Assembly (NCBI GenBank): GCA_029975475.1
Contig: JARKPB010000010.1
Location: 186,001 to 250,000 of the forward strand
Origin: Anaerolineaceae bacterium
GTDB taxonomy: Bacteria > Chloroflexota > Anaerolineae > Anaerolineales > Anaerolineaceae
Reading direction: 5' to 3'
DNA: 64,000 nucleotides
Shown here: positions 52,649 to 60,465 of the stretch, in pieces
Layout of the letters: each line of letters starts with the position of its first letter
Position numbering within the stretch: position 1 is the first letter of the stretch
Notes under the pieces: model-generated
Seen by the model: the letters and a program-made list of their open reading frames with translations, nothing else
What the model was told of the DNA's origin: nothing
Database searches by the model: none
Program-made: the position numbers and the translations under genes

Positions 52649-54679
52649 ATGATCGCTAACATTGGATACGGCGGTTTACTGGTTGCGTTCGCGGTGGCGC
52701 TTTACGGTATCGCCGCAGCCATTTACGGGGCGGTGAAGAAAAACGAGCGGGTTGCGGAAAGCGCCCGCCTTGCCATGCAGTTGACCTTCCCGCTGGTCAG
52801 CGTGGCGGTCGTCGCTTTGCTGGTGCTGCTGGTCAGCGGGCGGTACGAATACGCCTATGTCTACAACGTCACCAGCAGCGCCATGCCGCTGTACTTAAAG
52901 ATCACCGCCCTGTGGGGCGGGCAGGACGGCTCGCTGTTATTCTGGTCGTGGCTGCTTTCTGCATTTACCACCGCTGTGACCCTGCGCAAATGGGACCGCG
53001 ACCGCGAATTCCTGCCCTGGGTGGTTGTGGTCGCGCTGGTTACGCTGGTTTTTTTCCTCACATTATCCCTTTTTGTGGATAATCCCTTTGAGCGCTTCTT
53101 TATCAGCGCAGACGGCGGCGAAGTCCTGGCGATGTTCCAGCCGGCGGGCACTTTCGCCGTCCTGCCGCCTGACGGGCGCGGGTTGAACCCGCTGCTGCGC
53201 CACCCGGGGATGATCATCCACCCGCCGATGCTCTATCTCGGCTTTGTTTCCTTCGTGATTCCTTTCGCTTTTGCCATCGCTGCGCTGGTCACCGGGCGCA
53301 GCGACGACCGCTGGATCCGCATTACCCGCCGCTGGAGTCTGACCGCCTGGCTGTTCTTATCGCTGGGTTTGCTGCTGGGCAGCCGCTGGGCTTATGACGT
53401 CCTGGGCTGGGGAGGCTACTGGGGCTGGGATCCGGTTGAACTGGCAGCCTTCATGCCCTGGTTAAGCGGAACCGCCTTTCTTCATTCCGTGATGATCCAG
53501 GAAAAGCGCGGCCTCTTCAAACGCTGGAACATGATCCTGATTATTCTGACCTATCTGCTGGTCATCTTTGGGACCTTCCTGACTCGTTCGGGTGTTGTCA
53601 ATTCCGTGCATTCTTTCGCCCGCTCAGCGCTGGGCCCGCTCTTTTTCGCCTTCATCGCCCTGTCTGCCCTGACGGCATTTGCCCTGCTGGTCTGGCGCTG
53701 GGAGAAACTGCACGCTGAAGGCAATATGACCTCGCTGCTGTCGCGGGAAAGCTTCTTCCTGTTCAACAATCTGCTGTTTATGGGTCTGCTGGTGATCTGT
53801 TTCAGCGGAGTGGTTTACCCGATTGTGGCCGAACTGGTTACCGGGAATAAAGTAACCGTTGGACCGCGGTATTACGAACTGGCAACTCCGCCGCTCTTTC
53901 TGGGATTGCTGCTGCTGATGGGCATCGCTCCGCTATCCGCCTGGGGGCGCTCAACCGTCAAAACACTGGGCAAAGCCATCTGGAAACCGCTGGCCGCCTC
54001 TCTGCTGGTGCTGGCGGGTGTGATCCTGCTCGGGGTTCGCTCGGTGATGGCGCTGACCGGGTTGTGGCTGGCGGCCGCGGTGGGGTTCATCACCCTGTAC
54101 GATTACGGCCGGGCGGTCCTGGCGCGCGCGCGGCGAAGCGGCGAGAGCCTGCCGCTGGCGTTCTGGCGGCTGGCCGGGCGCAACCGCCGCCGTTACGGCG
54201 GGTATATCATTCACCTGGGCGTGGTCATCATGGCGATCGGCATCATCGGGATTGAATCCTTTCAGGTAGAAACGCAGCGCGCGATCAGCCGCGGTGAAAC
54301 GCTCAGCCTGGGCGCATATTCCGTCCGTTTCGATGATGTCAAATCTTTCGATACCAATGACAACCGCAATGTGGTTCGCGCCGAGATGACCGTGATAAAA
54401 AACGGCCGTGAAGTGGGTCAAATCTATCCGCGCCGCGATTTCTTTTATGACAGCCAGCAGCCGATGACCATTCCCGGGATGTATTCCACCCTGGAAGAAG
54501 ATGTGTATGTCATTCTGGCTGACTGGCAGCCGCTGACGGCTGACCGCGCGACCTTCAAGTTTTATCTTAACCCGCTGATCAACTGGTTGTGGACGGGCGG
54601 GCTGGTCTTTATACTTGGCATGCTGGTCGCGGCCTGGCCCGCGCAGGAAGATGAACCCGCCGGGGAGGTTAAACCATGA
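52649..54679 (+). CDS. ccmF: Cytochrome c heme lyase CcmF
   Basis: 676 residues from the ATG at 52649, with GGGAG upstream; an in-frame extension overlaps ccmE. A polytopic protein with many hydrophobic segments. The heme-handling WWD domain is GWGGYWGWDPVELAAFMPWLSGTAF. The conserved stretch LKITALWGGQDGSLLFWSWLLS and RHPGMIIHPPMLYLGFVSFVIPFAFAIA provide the usual histidines. It joins heme to CxxCH apocytochromes. The stop overlaps ccmH by 4 nt. Confidence 0.95.
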   Translation: MIANIGYGGLLVAFAVALYGIAAAIYGAVKKNERVAESARLAMQLTFPLVSVAVVALLVLLVSGRYEYAYVYNVTSSAMPLYLKITALWGGQDGSLLFWSWLLSAFTTAVTLRKWDRDREFLPWVVVVALVTLVFFLTLSLFVDNPFERFFISADGGEVLAMFQPAGTFAVLPPDGRGLNPLLRHPGMIIHPPMLYLGFVSFVIPFAFAIAALVTGRSDDRWIRITRRWSLTAWLFLSLGLLLGSRWAYDVLGWGGYWGWDPVELAAFMPWLSGTAFLHSVMIQEKRGLFKRWNMILIILTYLLVIFGTFLTRSGVVNSVHSFARSALGPLFFAFIALSALTAFALLVWRWEKLHAEGNMTSLLSRESFFLFNNLLFMGLLVICFSGVVYPIVAELVTGNKVTVGPRYYELATPPLFLGLLLLMGIAPLSAWGRSTVKTLGKAIWKPLAASLLVLAGVILLGVRSVMALTGLWLAAAVGFITLYDYGRAVLARARRSGESLPLAFWRLAGRNRRRYGGYIIHLGVVIMAIGIIGIESFQVETQRAISRGETLSLGAYSVRFDDVKSFDTNDNRNVVRAEMTVIKNGREVGQIYPRRDFFYDSQQPMTIPGMYSTLEEDVYVILADWQPLTADRATFKFYLNPLINWLWTGGLVFILGMLVAAWPAQEDEPAGEVKP

Positions 54680-55206
54680 GACCGGCCCGCGCTGCCCGGG
54701 CGGCTGGATATGTTTTGGCAGCCTGCCTGATTGTTGGCCTGGTTTTTTCCGCCTTCGGGGTGCCGCGTGCGGCTGCCCAGTCTGAACAGCCCAGTCCAAC
54801 CCCGGTGATCAGCGACGACCAGGTCAACGCGATTGCCAGAGATATGTACTGCCCGATTTGCGATAATATTCCGCTGGATGTCTGCCCCACCGCCGCCTGC
54901 GCCGAATGGCGCGAACAAATTCGCACCAAACTGGCTGAAGGCTGGGACCGCAAGCAGATTGAAGAATTTTTCGCCCTGCGCTTTTCAGACCGCGTTCTCT
55001 CTTTGCCGCCCGCGCGGGGCTTAAACCTTCTTCTTTACATCGGCCCGGCGCTCATTTTGCTGGCTGGCATCGCAGCGGTCTATTTCACCGTGAAAAAACT
55101 GCTGAAGAAACCTTCGGCCGGCGGGCAAACTGCCGAACCCGCGCGCGAGGACGAGTACATCCGACGCGTCGAGGAAGAATTACGCCGGCGGGAGCGCGAA
55201 AAATGA
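54676..55206 (+). CDS. ccmH: CcmH/NrfF-type apocytochrome thiol-oxidoreductase
   Basis: 176 residues. A signal or membrane segment (AGYVLAACLIVGLVFSAFGV) is followed by the CcmH motif MYCPICDNIPLDVC with C59 and C62. Two extra cysteines, C70 and C75 (LDVCPTAACAEWREQI), may form a second pair. A second membrane helix (LLLYIGPALILLAGIAAVYF) lies near residue 130. It reduces apocytochrome thiols before heme attachment. Start and stop overlap ccmF and ccmG by 4 nt. Confidence 0.9.
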   Translation: MRPARAARAAGYVLAACLIVGLVFSAFGVPRAAAQSEQPSPTPVISDDQVNAIARDMYCPICDNIPLDVCPTAACAEWREQIRTKLAEGWDRKQIEEFFALRFSDRVLSLPPARGLNLLLYIGPALILLAGIAAVYFTVKKLLKKPSAGGQTAEPAREDEYIRRVEEELRRREREK

Positions 55207-55772
55207 GCCTTAACCCGTCTACCCCTGCCTCTGCCGAACCTACCCCCCCACGGGCTGCCCCTCTACCGTGGTGGGCGGTGGCGCTGGCTTTTCTGCTGCT
55301 GGTGGGTTTCTTAACCATCCTGGGTCTTGCGCTGCGCAACCCGGCGGTGGAGGTTGGAGATCACGTGCCGCCTTTTATCCTGGAATCATACAATGGCGAG
55401 CAGGTCAACACCGCGGATTTTCAAGGCAAGGTGATGTTGATTAATTTTTGGGCTTCCTGGTGCGATCCCTGCGCCCAGGAAGCCGCGGAACTCGAAGCCG
55501 CCTGGAAGGCGCTTCAACCCGGCGGGAAAGTGGTGTTTTTAGGGGTGGCTTACCTGGATACAGACCGCGAAGCGCTGAACTATCTGAAGCAATACGGCAT
55601 CACCTACCCCAACGGACCGGATAACCAAACCCGCATTTCGAATATCTTCCGTATTCGCGGCGTTCCCGAAACTTATCTTGTGGATGCCCAGGGACGCCTG
55701 GCGGCGGTCAAGATCGGGCCTTTCGCCAGTGTGGATGAAATCTTCCAGATGATACAACCGCATCTGCCATAA
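55203..55772 (+). CDS. Thioredoxin-like CcmG/TlpA protein
   Basis: 189 residues. A Pro-rich cytoplasmic tail, one membrane segment (WWAVALAFLLLVGFLTILGLAL), then a thioredoxin fold with FWASWCDPCAQEAAEL (C87, C90) and IFRIRGVPETYLVDAQG (cis-Pro loop). It passes electrons to the CcmH protein or directly to apocytochrome. It lies in the coupled ccmF-ccmH-ccmG chain. Confidence 0.9.
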   Translation: MSLNPSTPASAEPTPPRAAPLPWWAVALAFLLLVGFLTILGLALRNPAVEVGDHVPPFILESYNGEQVNTADFQGKVMLINFWASWCDPCAQEAAELEAAWKALQPGGKVVFLGVAYLDTDREALNYLKQYGITYPNGPDNQTRISNIFRIRGVPETYLVDAQGRLAAVKIGPFASVDEIFQMIQPHLP

Positions 55773-55785
55773 AAAGGTTACCGCT

Positions 55786-56262
55786 ATGGACCTGGTGTCT
55801 GCTCTGGTTATCTTAATTCTCGCGCTGCTCTCGGCTGTGGTGATCAGTCGGCCGTTCTCGGGCAGATCACCCGGAACAGCGGTCAGCCCGCAGGATCTGG
55901 CCGTCCGCCGATCAGCCCTGCTGGCTGAAAAAGAAAGGCTGCTGCGCTCGCTGCAGGAACTGGATTTTGATTACACGCTTGGGAAAATCCCCGCGGACGA
56001 CTATCCTGTCCAGCGCCGCGACCTCCTGGCGCGCAGCGCAGAAGTGCTGAAAACCCTGGACGAGGTAGAAGCCCGCCTGGAAACAGAGCGAAGCGCCGCG
56101 CGGACAGCCGTTGAAGAAGGCGACCTGGAAGCGCTGATCGCCAACCGCCGCCGCCAGCGCCAGGAACGGTCCGCCGGATTTTGTCCCTCCTGCGGTCATG
56201 CGTTGCAGCGGTCTGATAAATTCTGCCCGCAATGCGGTCACGCGCTTAAACAAGATGAATAA
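55786..56262 (+). CDS. Membrane-anchored zinc-ribbon protein in the ccm operon
   Basis: 158 residues. One N-terminal membrane segment (DLVSALVILILALLSAVVI), a long helical region (LAVRRSALLAEKERLLRSLQELDFDYTLGKIPADDYPVQRRDLLARSAEVLKTLDEVEARLE), and a C-terminal zinc ribbon (CPSCGHALQRSDKFCPQCGHAL). The helical part occupies the place of CcmI in other ccm operons, and its DYTLGKIPADDYPVQRRDLL segment is similar to the tail of the next protein. The function is not established. It overlaps the cytochrome gene by 8 nt. Confidence 0.8.
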   Translation: MDLVSALVILILALLSAVVISRPFSGRSPGTAVSPQDLAVRRSALLAEKERLLRSLQELDFDYTLGKIPADDYPVQRRDLLARSAEVLKTLDEVEARLETERSAARTAVEEGDLEALIANRRRQRQERSAGFCPSCGHALQRSDKFCPQCGHALKQDE

Positions 56263-58060
56263 AGCTATTCTCCTCTCCTTCATGCTCTTCGCGCTTCTGG
56301 TCAGCGGCTGCTCGCTTTCACTGGCTGGTGATGTGCTGCCCCCGCCCGATATAAACGGCGCGACTGACGTGCCACCCGGCAGCTTTCCGGTCAGCCTGCC
56401 CGACCCCGAACAGGGGCGCGCCATCTACCTGGAAAAATGCGCGCCATGCCACGGCGACACCGGCCGCGGAGACGGTAATCTGGCCAGTCGGGCGGCTTCT
56501 CCCGTTCCAGATATTCAAAGCCGCGCATCCTGGTTGAAAGCCAGCCCGTCCGCCTGGTACCGCATGGTAACCGAAGGAAATATGGCCCGGGGCATGCCGC
56601 CTTTTTCCAGCCTGAGCGACCAGCAGCGTTGGAATGTGGTGGCTTATGCGTTCAGCCTGGGTATGGACGCTGAAGCGCTGCAGTCCGCTGACGCACTGTT
56701 TAAGCAAGAGTGCGCTGCCTGCCACGGCGAAAATGGACGCGGCGCATCTTCCAGCGAAAGCGCATCTCCTGCGGACTGGACCAATCCGGCTGTTCTGGCA
56801 GGGCTCACCGGACAGCAGCTGGTAGATGCCGTCAGCGCGGGCCGCCCGCCGGCCATGCCGGCCTACGCTGAAAAATTAACCCAGGAACAGCGCTTCCAGC
56901 TGGCGGTTTATACGCGCGCGCTGGCCTTTTTTGGCGGACCGCAGCAGTTGATCGCCGCCAAATTCCCCGCGCCGTTGAATTCCAGCGGAAACAACCCGCA
57001 GCCGGGTTCGTTTAACATCCACGGCAGCATCCTGCTGCCGGACAGCCTTCAGCCCGGCGTGCGCCTGCCGGTCACCCTGCACGGTTATGACCAGATGGAA
57101 GAGACGTTTCAAACCGCTGCAGAGAGTGATGAGGACGGGAGTTTTGTATTTAGAAATGTTGAAGTCGTCAGCGGCAGAATCTACCTGGTGACCGTTGAAT
57201 ACGAAGGCCTGACCTACAATTCCGAATTTCTGGCCGCAGAGGAGGTCGGGCCGCTGGGGGACGTGAACCTGCGCATTTCCGTCTATCCCGCCAGCAGCGA
57301 TCCGGGATTATTAACAGCTGACCGCTTGCACGTTATCCTGGATTTAAGTTCAAAAGATCAATTGCAGGTTGGCGAGATTCTGGTTTTTTCCAACCGGTCA
57401 AACCGGGTTGTGCTTCCGGTTCAGGATGGTCAGCCGACTCTGCGCATTCGCCTGCCGGACCAGGCTGCGGATCTTGCATTTGAAGAAAACGGCGCCACCG
57501 GCAACATGACCCCGTTCGGGGGCGGTTTTGCCTACCTTGCGCCAGTAGAACCGGGCAGCAGCCGTCAGATTTTATTTGGCTATTCGCTGCCCTTCAGCAG
57601 ACGGCTGGATCTATCCCTGGCTCTGCCGATGAATACCGAGGAAATCGTGGTCATGGTGACCGGCGGAGAAGGCCGGCTGACCAGCGAGCAGCTCACCTTT
57701 TCTGGAACGCGCAACATTCAAGGAACCCAGGTGCAGATATACACCGGCCGCGGATTGTCCGCCAACCAGCCGCTGGCATTTACGCTGGTGCGGTTTTCGC
57801 TGGTGCCGGTCTTTCTGATTGGCGGCGCGATCCTGATGGCCGCCGCGGGTATGATGTTTTTTGGAAGAAAAAAACCGGCGCCGGCTGCCTCTGACGTGGA
57901 GGGCGAGTCAGTTCGCTTGATGGACGCCATCATCGCCCTGGATGATCAGCACCGCATCGGCGAGGTGTCGGACAGCGCTTATCAAAAACGCCGTCAGGAA
58001 TTGCTTGAAGCCTTGAGAGTTTCTTTGCGGAGCGGCGATGGAACCCGTCATTCAGGTTAG
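56255..58060 (+). CDS. Diheme c-type cytochrome lipoprotein with membrane C-terminus
   Basis: 601 residues from the ATG at 56255. Lipoprotein signal (LLSFMLFALLVSGC19), two heme motifs CAPCH (62-66) and CAACH (153-157) with likely axial Met in RGMPPF and AMPAY, then a large beta-rich region (about 220-510) of unknown type. A C-terminal membrane helix (LVPVFLIGGAILMAAAGMMFF) is followed by a short cytoplasmic tail (IALDDQHRIGEVSDSAYQKRRQELLEAL). The first domains are like cytochrome c subunits of oxidases or dehydrogenases. Its place inside the ccm operon suggests a dedicated link. Confidence 0.88.
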   Translation: MNKAILLSFMLFALLVSGCSLSLAGDVLPPPDINGATDVPPGSFPVSLPDPEQGRAIYLEKCAPCHGDTGRGDGNLASRAASPVPDIQSRASWLKASPSAWYRMVTEGNMARGMPPFSSLSDQQRWNVVAYAFSLGMDAEALQSADALFKQECAACHGENGRGASSSESASPADWTNPAVLAGLTGQQLVDAVSAGRPPAMPAYAEKLTQEQRFQLAVYTRALAFFGGPQQLIAAKFPAPLNSSGNNPQPGSFNIHGSILLPDSLQPGVRLPVTLHGYDQMEETFQTAAESDEDGSFVFRNVEVVSGRIYLVTVEYEGLTYNSEFLAAEEVGPLGDVNLRISVYPASSDPGLLTADRLHVILDLSSKDQLQVGEILVFSNRSNRVVLPVQDGQPTLRIRLPDQAADLAFEENGATGNMTPFGGGFAYLAPVEPGSSRQILFGYSLPFSRRLDLSLALPMNTEEIVVMVTGGEGRLTSEQLTFSGTRNIQGTQVQIYTGRGLSANQPLAFTLVRFSLVPVFLIGGAILMAAAGMMFFGRKKPAPAASDVEGESVRLMDAIIALDDQHRIGEVSDSAYQKRRQELLEALRVSLRSGDGTRHSG

Positions 58061-58751
58061 CCGGCTGGTGAAACGCTACGGCATCAAGCCCGCCCTGCGC
58101 GGCGTAGATTTTTCCGCCCGCGCCGGAGAGTTTGTCGCTGTCCTTGGGCCAAACGGAGCGGGTAAAACAACTTTTTTACGGATTCTGGCGTCATTGGTAA
58201 AAGCAAGCAGCGGAAACATCCGGGTAGCCGGTTATTCCCTGCCGCGCCAGGCGGCTGAGGCGCGTCTGCGCCTCGGGATGCTGGGCCACCAGCCCATGCT
58301 GTACGGAGATCTGACCGCCGCTGAAAATTTGCTTTTTTTTGCCCGGCTTTACAACCTGCCAGATGCGGGAAAACGGATCGAGACCGTCCTTGACCAGGTG
58401 GGTCTGCTCCGACAGCGGAATGATCTGGTGCGGACTTTCTCAAGAGGTATGCAGCAGCGCCTGGCGATAGGCCGCGCAGTGCTGCACAATCCGCAGGTTT
58501 TGCTGCTGGATGAGCCTCACACCGGTTTGGATCAGGAAGCCTGCGAAATGCTCGATGCCCTGCTGCGCCAGGTCGCATCGCAGCAGCGCACGATTGTGCT
58601 CACCACCCACGACCTGGCCCGCGCCGCAGCGCTCGCCAGCCGCTTCGACGTGCTGTCGCACGGGAAGTTCCTTGCCAGTACCGCGGCAGACCAGGTACCG
58701 CCTGACGGGATTCTGGCATTTTACCGACAGGCACTGGAGGCAGCACGTTGA
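58038..58751 (+). CDS. ccmA: Heme exporter ATPase CcmA
   Basis: 237 residues. ABC ATPase: Walker A GPNGAGKTTFLRILA, Q-loop LGHQPMLYGDLTA, signature FSRGMQQRLAIGRAVL, Walker B VLLLDEPHTGLDQEA, switch histidine in TTHDLA. It works with CcmB and CcmC to release holo-CcmE. It overlaps the cytochrome gene by 23 nt, so translation is coupled. Confidence 0.93.
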   Translation: MEPVIQVSRLVKRYGIKPALRGVDFSARAGEFVAVLGPNGAGKTTFLRILASLVKASSGNIRVAGYSLPRQAAEARLRLGMLGHQPMLYGDLTAAENLLFFARLYNLPDAGKRIETVLDQVGLLRQRNDLVRTFSRGMQQRLAIGRAVLHNPQVLLLDEPHTGLDQEACEMLDALLRQVASQQRTIVLTTHDLARAAALASRFDVLSHGKFLASTAADQVPPDGILAFYRQALEAAR

Positions 58752-59431
58752 GCCCGCTGAGGTTATACCTGCGCGCGATCGCGGCCATGACTGCTAAAGA
58801 CCTCAAAGCGGAGTGGCGCAGCCGGGAAATGTTCTCGGCGATGCTGGTTTTTGGGCTGCTGGTGATATTTATCTTCAATTTCGCGCTCGAAATGAAACCC
58901 GCCGAGCGCGGAGCGCTGACAGGTGGTATCCTGTGGGTAACCCTGGCCTTCACCGGCACCCTGGGACTCAACCGCGCTTTCGCGGCGGAAAAAGACCGCG
59001 GCAGTCTGGATGGGCTGCTGCTGGCGCCGGTAGACCGCAGCGCCATCTATCTCAGTAAAACCCTGTCAAGCCTGGTGATTATGCTGGCGACGGCGGCGGT
59101 TTTGCTGCCGCTGTACAGCCTGTTTTACAATCAAAATCTGCTGCTGCCGGGTATTCTACTGGTCATCCTGCTGGGCTGCAGCGGTTATGTTCTGGTCGGC
59201 GCGCTGCTTGCCAGTATGGCGGTTCAGGCGCGCACACGCGACATCCTGCTGCCAATTTTGCTTTTCCCGGTCGCCATTCCGCTGCTTGTGGCGGCGGTTA
59301 AAGCCACCGGGGCTTTTCTCGCCGGAGTAAACCTGAGCGAAATTCAGCCCTGGCTGCTGTTGCTGGCGGCGTATAATCTCATTTTTTTAGCCGTGGCGTT
59401 TATGGCATTTGATTACATTGTGGAAGAGTAG
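58748..59431 (+). CDS. ccmB: Heme exporter permease CcmB
   Basis: 227 residues with a TTG start preceded by GGAGG. Six hydrophobic segments; RAIAAMTAKDLKAEWRSREMFSAMLVFGLLVIFIFNFAL and LNRAFAAEKDRGSLDGLLLAPVDRSAIYLSKTLSSLV are typical of CcmB. It overlaps ccmA by 4 nt. Confidence 0.93.
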   Translation: MSPLRLYLRAIAAMTAKDLKAEWRSREMFSAMLVFGLLVIFIFNFALEMKPAERGALTGGILWVTLAFTGTLGLNRAFAAEKDRGSLDGLLLAPVDRSAIYLSKTLSSLVIMLATAAVLLPLYSLFYNQNLLLPGILLVILLGCSGYVLVGALLASMAVQARTRDILLPILLFPVAIPLLVAAVKATGAFLAGVNLSEIQPWLLLLAAYNLIFLAVAFMAFDYIVEE

Positions 59432-59451
59432 GTTTTTTTAGAGGAGGCTGG

Positions 59452-60162
59452 ATGGATAACAAACCCAAAGGTCTTACCCTGCTGGATGGGCTCAGCGCGC
59501 TCGGCCTGCTGGCAGCCACGCTGATGGTCTTTTTTTATGCGCCGGTTGAAGCGGTGATGGGGCCGGTTCAAAAGGTCTTTTATTATCATGTGGCGGCCGG
59601 CTGGGTTGGCATGCTCAGCTTCTTGTTTGCCGCCTTCAGCGGCGGAATCTACCTGAAAAGAGGGGATATGAAGTGGGACCGCCTCTCCGTAGCCGGGGTA
59701 GAACTTGGGCTGGTCTTTTCGCTGATCAACGTAATCACCGGCGCGATCTGGGCCAGGCCGATCTGGAACACCTGGTGGACCTGGGACCCGCGGCTTACCA
59801 CCGTGGCGATCATGCTGCTCGTATACGCCGCGTATCTGATGCTGCGCGCTGGAATTGACGAAGCGGAAAAACGCGCCCGCTTTGGCGCTGTTTACGCCAT
59901 CGTTGGTTTCATCTCCGTTCCCTTAACCTTCTTTTCCATCCGGCTTTCCCGCACAATCCACCCGGTGGTGATCGGCAGCAGCGATCCAGAAGCCCTTGGC
60001 AAGTTCAATATGACCGGGCCGATGTCCGCCACCTTTGTGGTCAGCCTGATCGTGTTTACCATTCTGTTCTTCGACCTGCTCTGGCACCGCTACCGCCTGG
60101 CAAAGTTTGCCCACCAGATTGAAATCGCCCGCAGCGCCGACAGCGCCATCGAAGGAGAGTAA
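59452..60162 (+). CDS. ccmC: Heme export protein CcmC
   Basis: 236 residues with six hydrophobic segments. The WWD domain reads IWARPIWNTWWTWDPRLTTVAIMLLVYAAYLML, and conserved histidines lie in KVFYYHVAAGW and LSRTIHPVVIG. It loads heme onto CcmE. It lies 20 nt after ccmB behind an AGAGGAGG ribosome site and is followed by a small CcmD-like gene. Confidence 0.94.
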   Translation: MDNKPKGLTLLDGLSALGLLAATLMVFFYAPVEAVMGPVQKVFYYHVAAGWVGMLSFLFAAFSGGIYLKRGDMKWDRLSVAGVELGLVFSLINVITGAIWARPIWNTWWTWDPRLTTVAIMLLVYAAYLMLRAGIDEAEKRARFGAVYAIVGFISVPLTFFSIRLSRTIHPVVIGSSDPEALGKFNMTGPMSATFVVSLIVFTILFFDLLWHRYRLAKFAHQIEIARSADSAIEGE

Positions 60163-60165
60163 ACC

Positions 60166-60324
60166 ATGAACGGCCCCGCAGACACCCTGACCTATATGCT
60201 GGCTGGCTACGCCGTGATTTTCGGAATCCTGATCATCTACCTGGTCAGCCTCATCGTCCGCTGGAATAATTTAAAACAAGACTGGCGGTATTTGGAAGAG
60301 ACACAGCAGGAGAAAAAGCCCTGA
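60166..60324 (+). CDS. Small CcmD-like membrane protein
   Basis: 52 residues, 3 nt after ccmC with GGAGAG upstream. It begins MNGPADTLTYMLAGYAVIFG and has one membrane helix (GYAVIFGILIIYLVSLIVRW) followed by a charged tail (NNLKQDWRYLEETQQEKKP). Size, topology and the place after ccmC match CcmD, which stabilises the CcmABC complex with CcmE. The sequence is too short for firm family assignment. Confidence 0.8.
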   Translation: MNGPADTLTYMLAGYAVIFGILIIYLVSLIVRWNNLKQDWRYLEETQQEKKP

Positions 60325-60332
60325 AACGAGGC

Positions 60333-60362
60333 CGCGCCGGATTTTTTCCGGCGCGTTTTTTT
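60333..60362 (+). terminator. Terminator of the ccm operon
   Basis: Perfect 8-bp stem CGCGCCGG (60333-60340) with CCGGCGCG (60348-60355), loop ATTTTTT, then seven T. Confidence 0.92.
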
Positions 60363-60465
60363 ACCTGTTTTCTTTTTCATAATATTCTTTACAATTAGAA
60401 ATCATGGGAACTATCCACAGGGCAATTTCGTCTTACAGTGGATCTGACTCATTGAGAGGCTTGCG

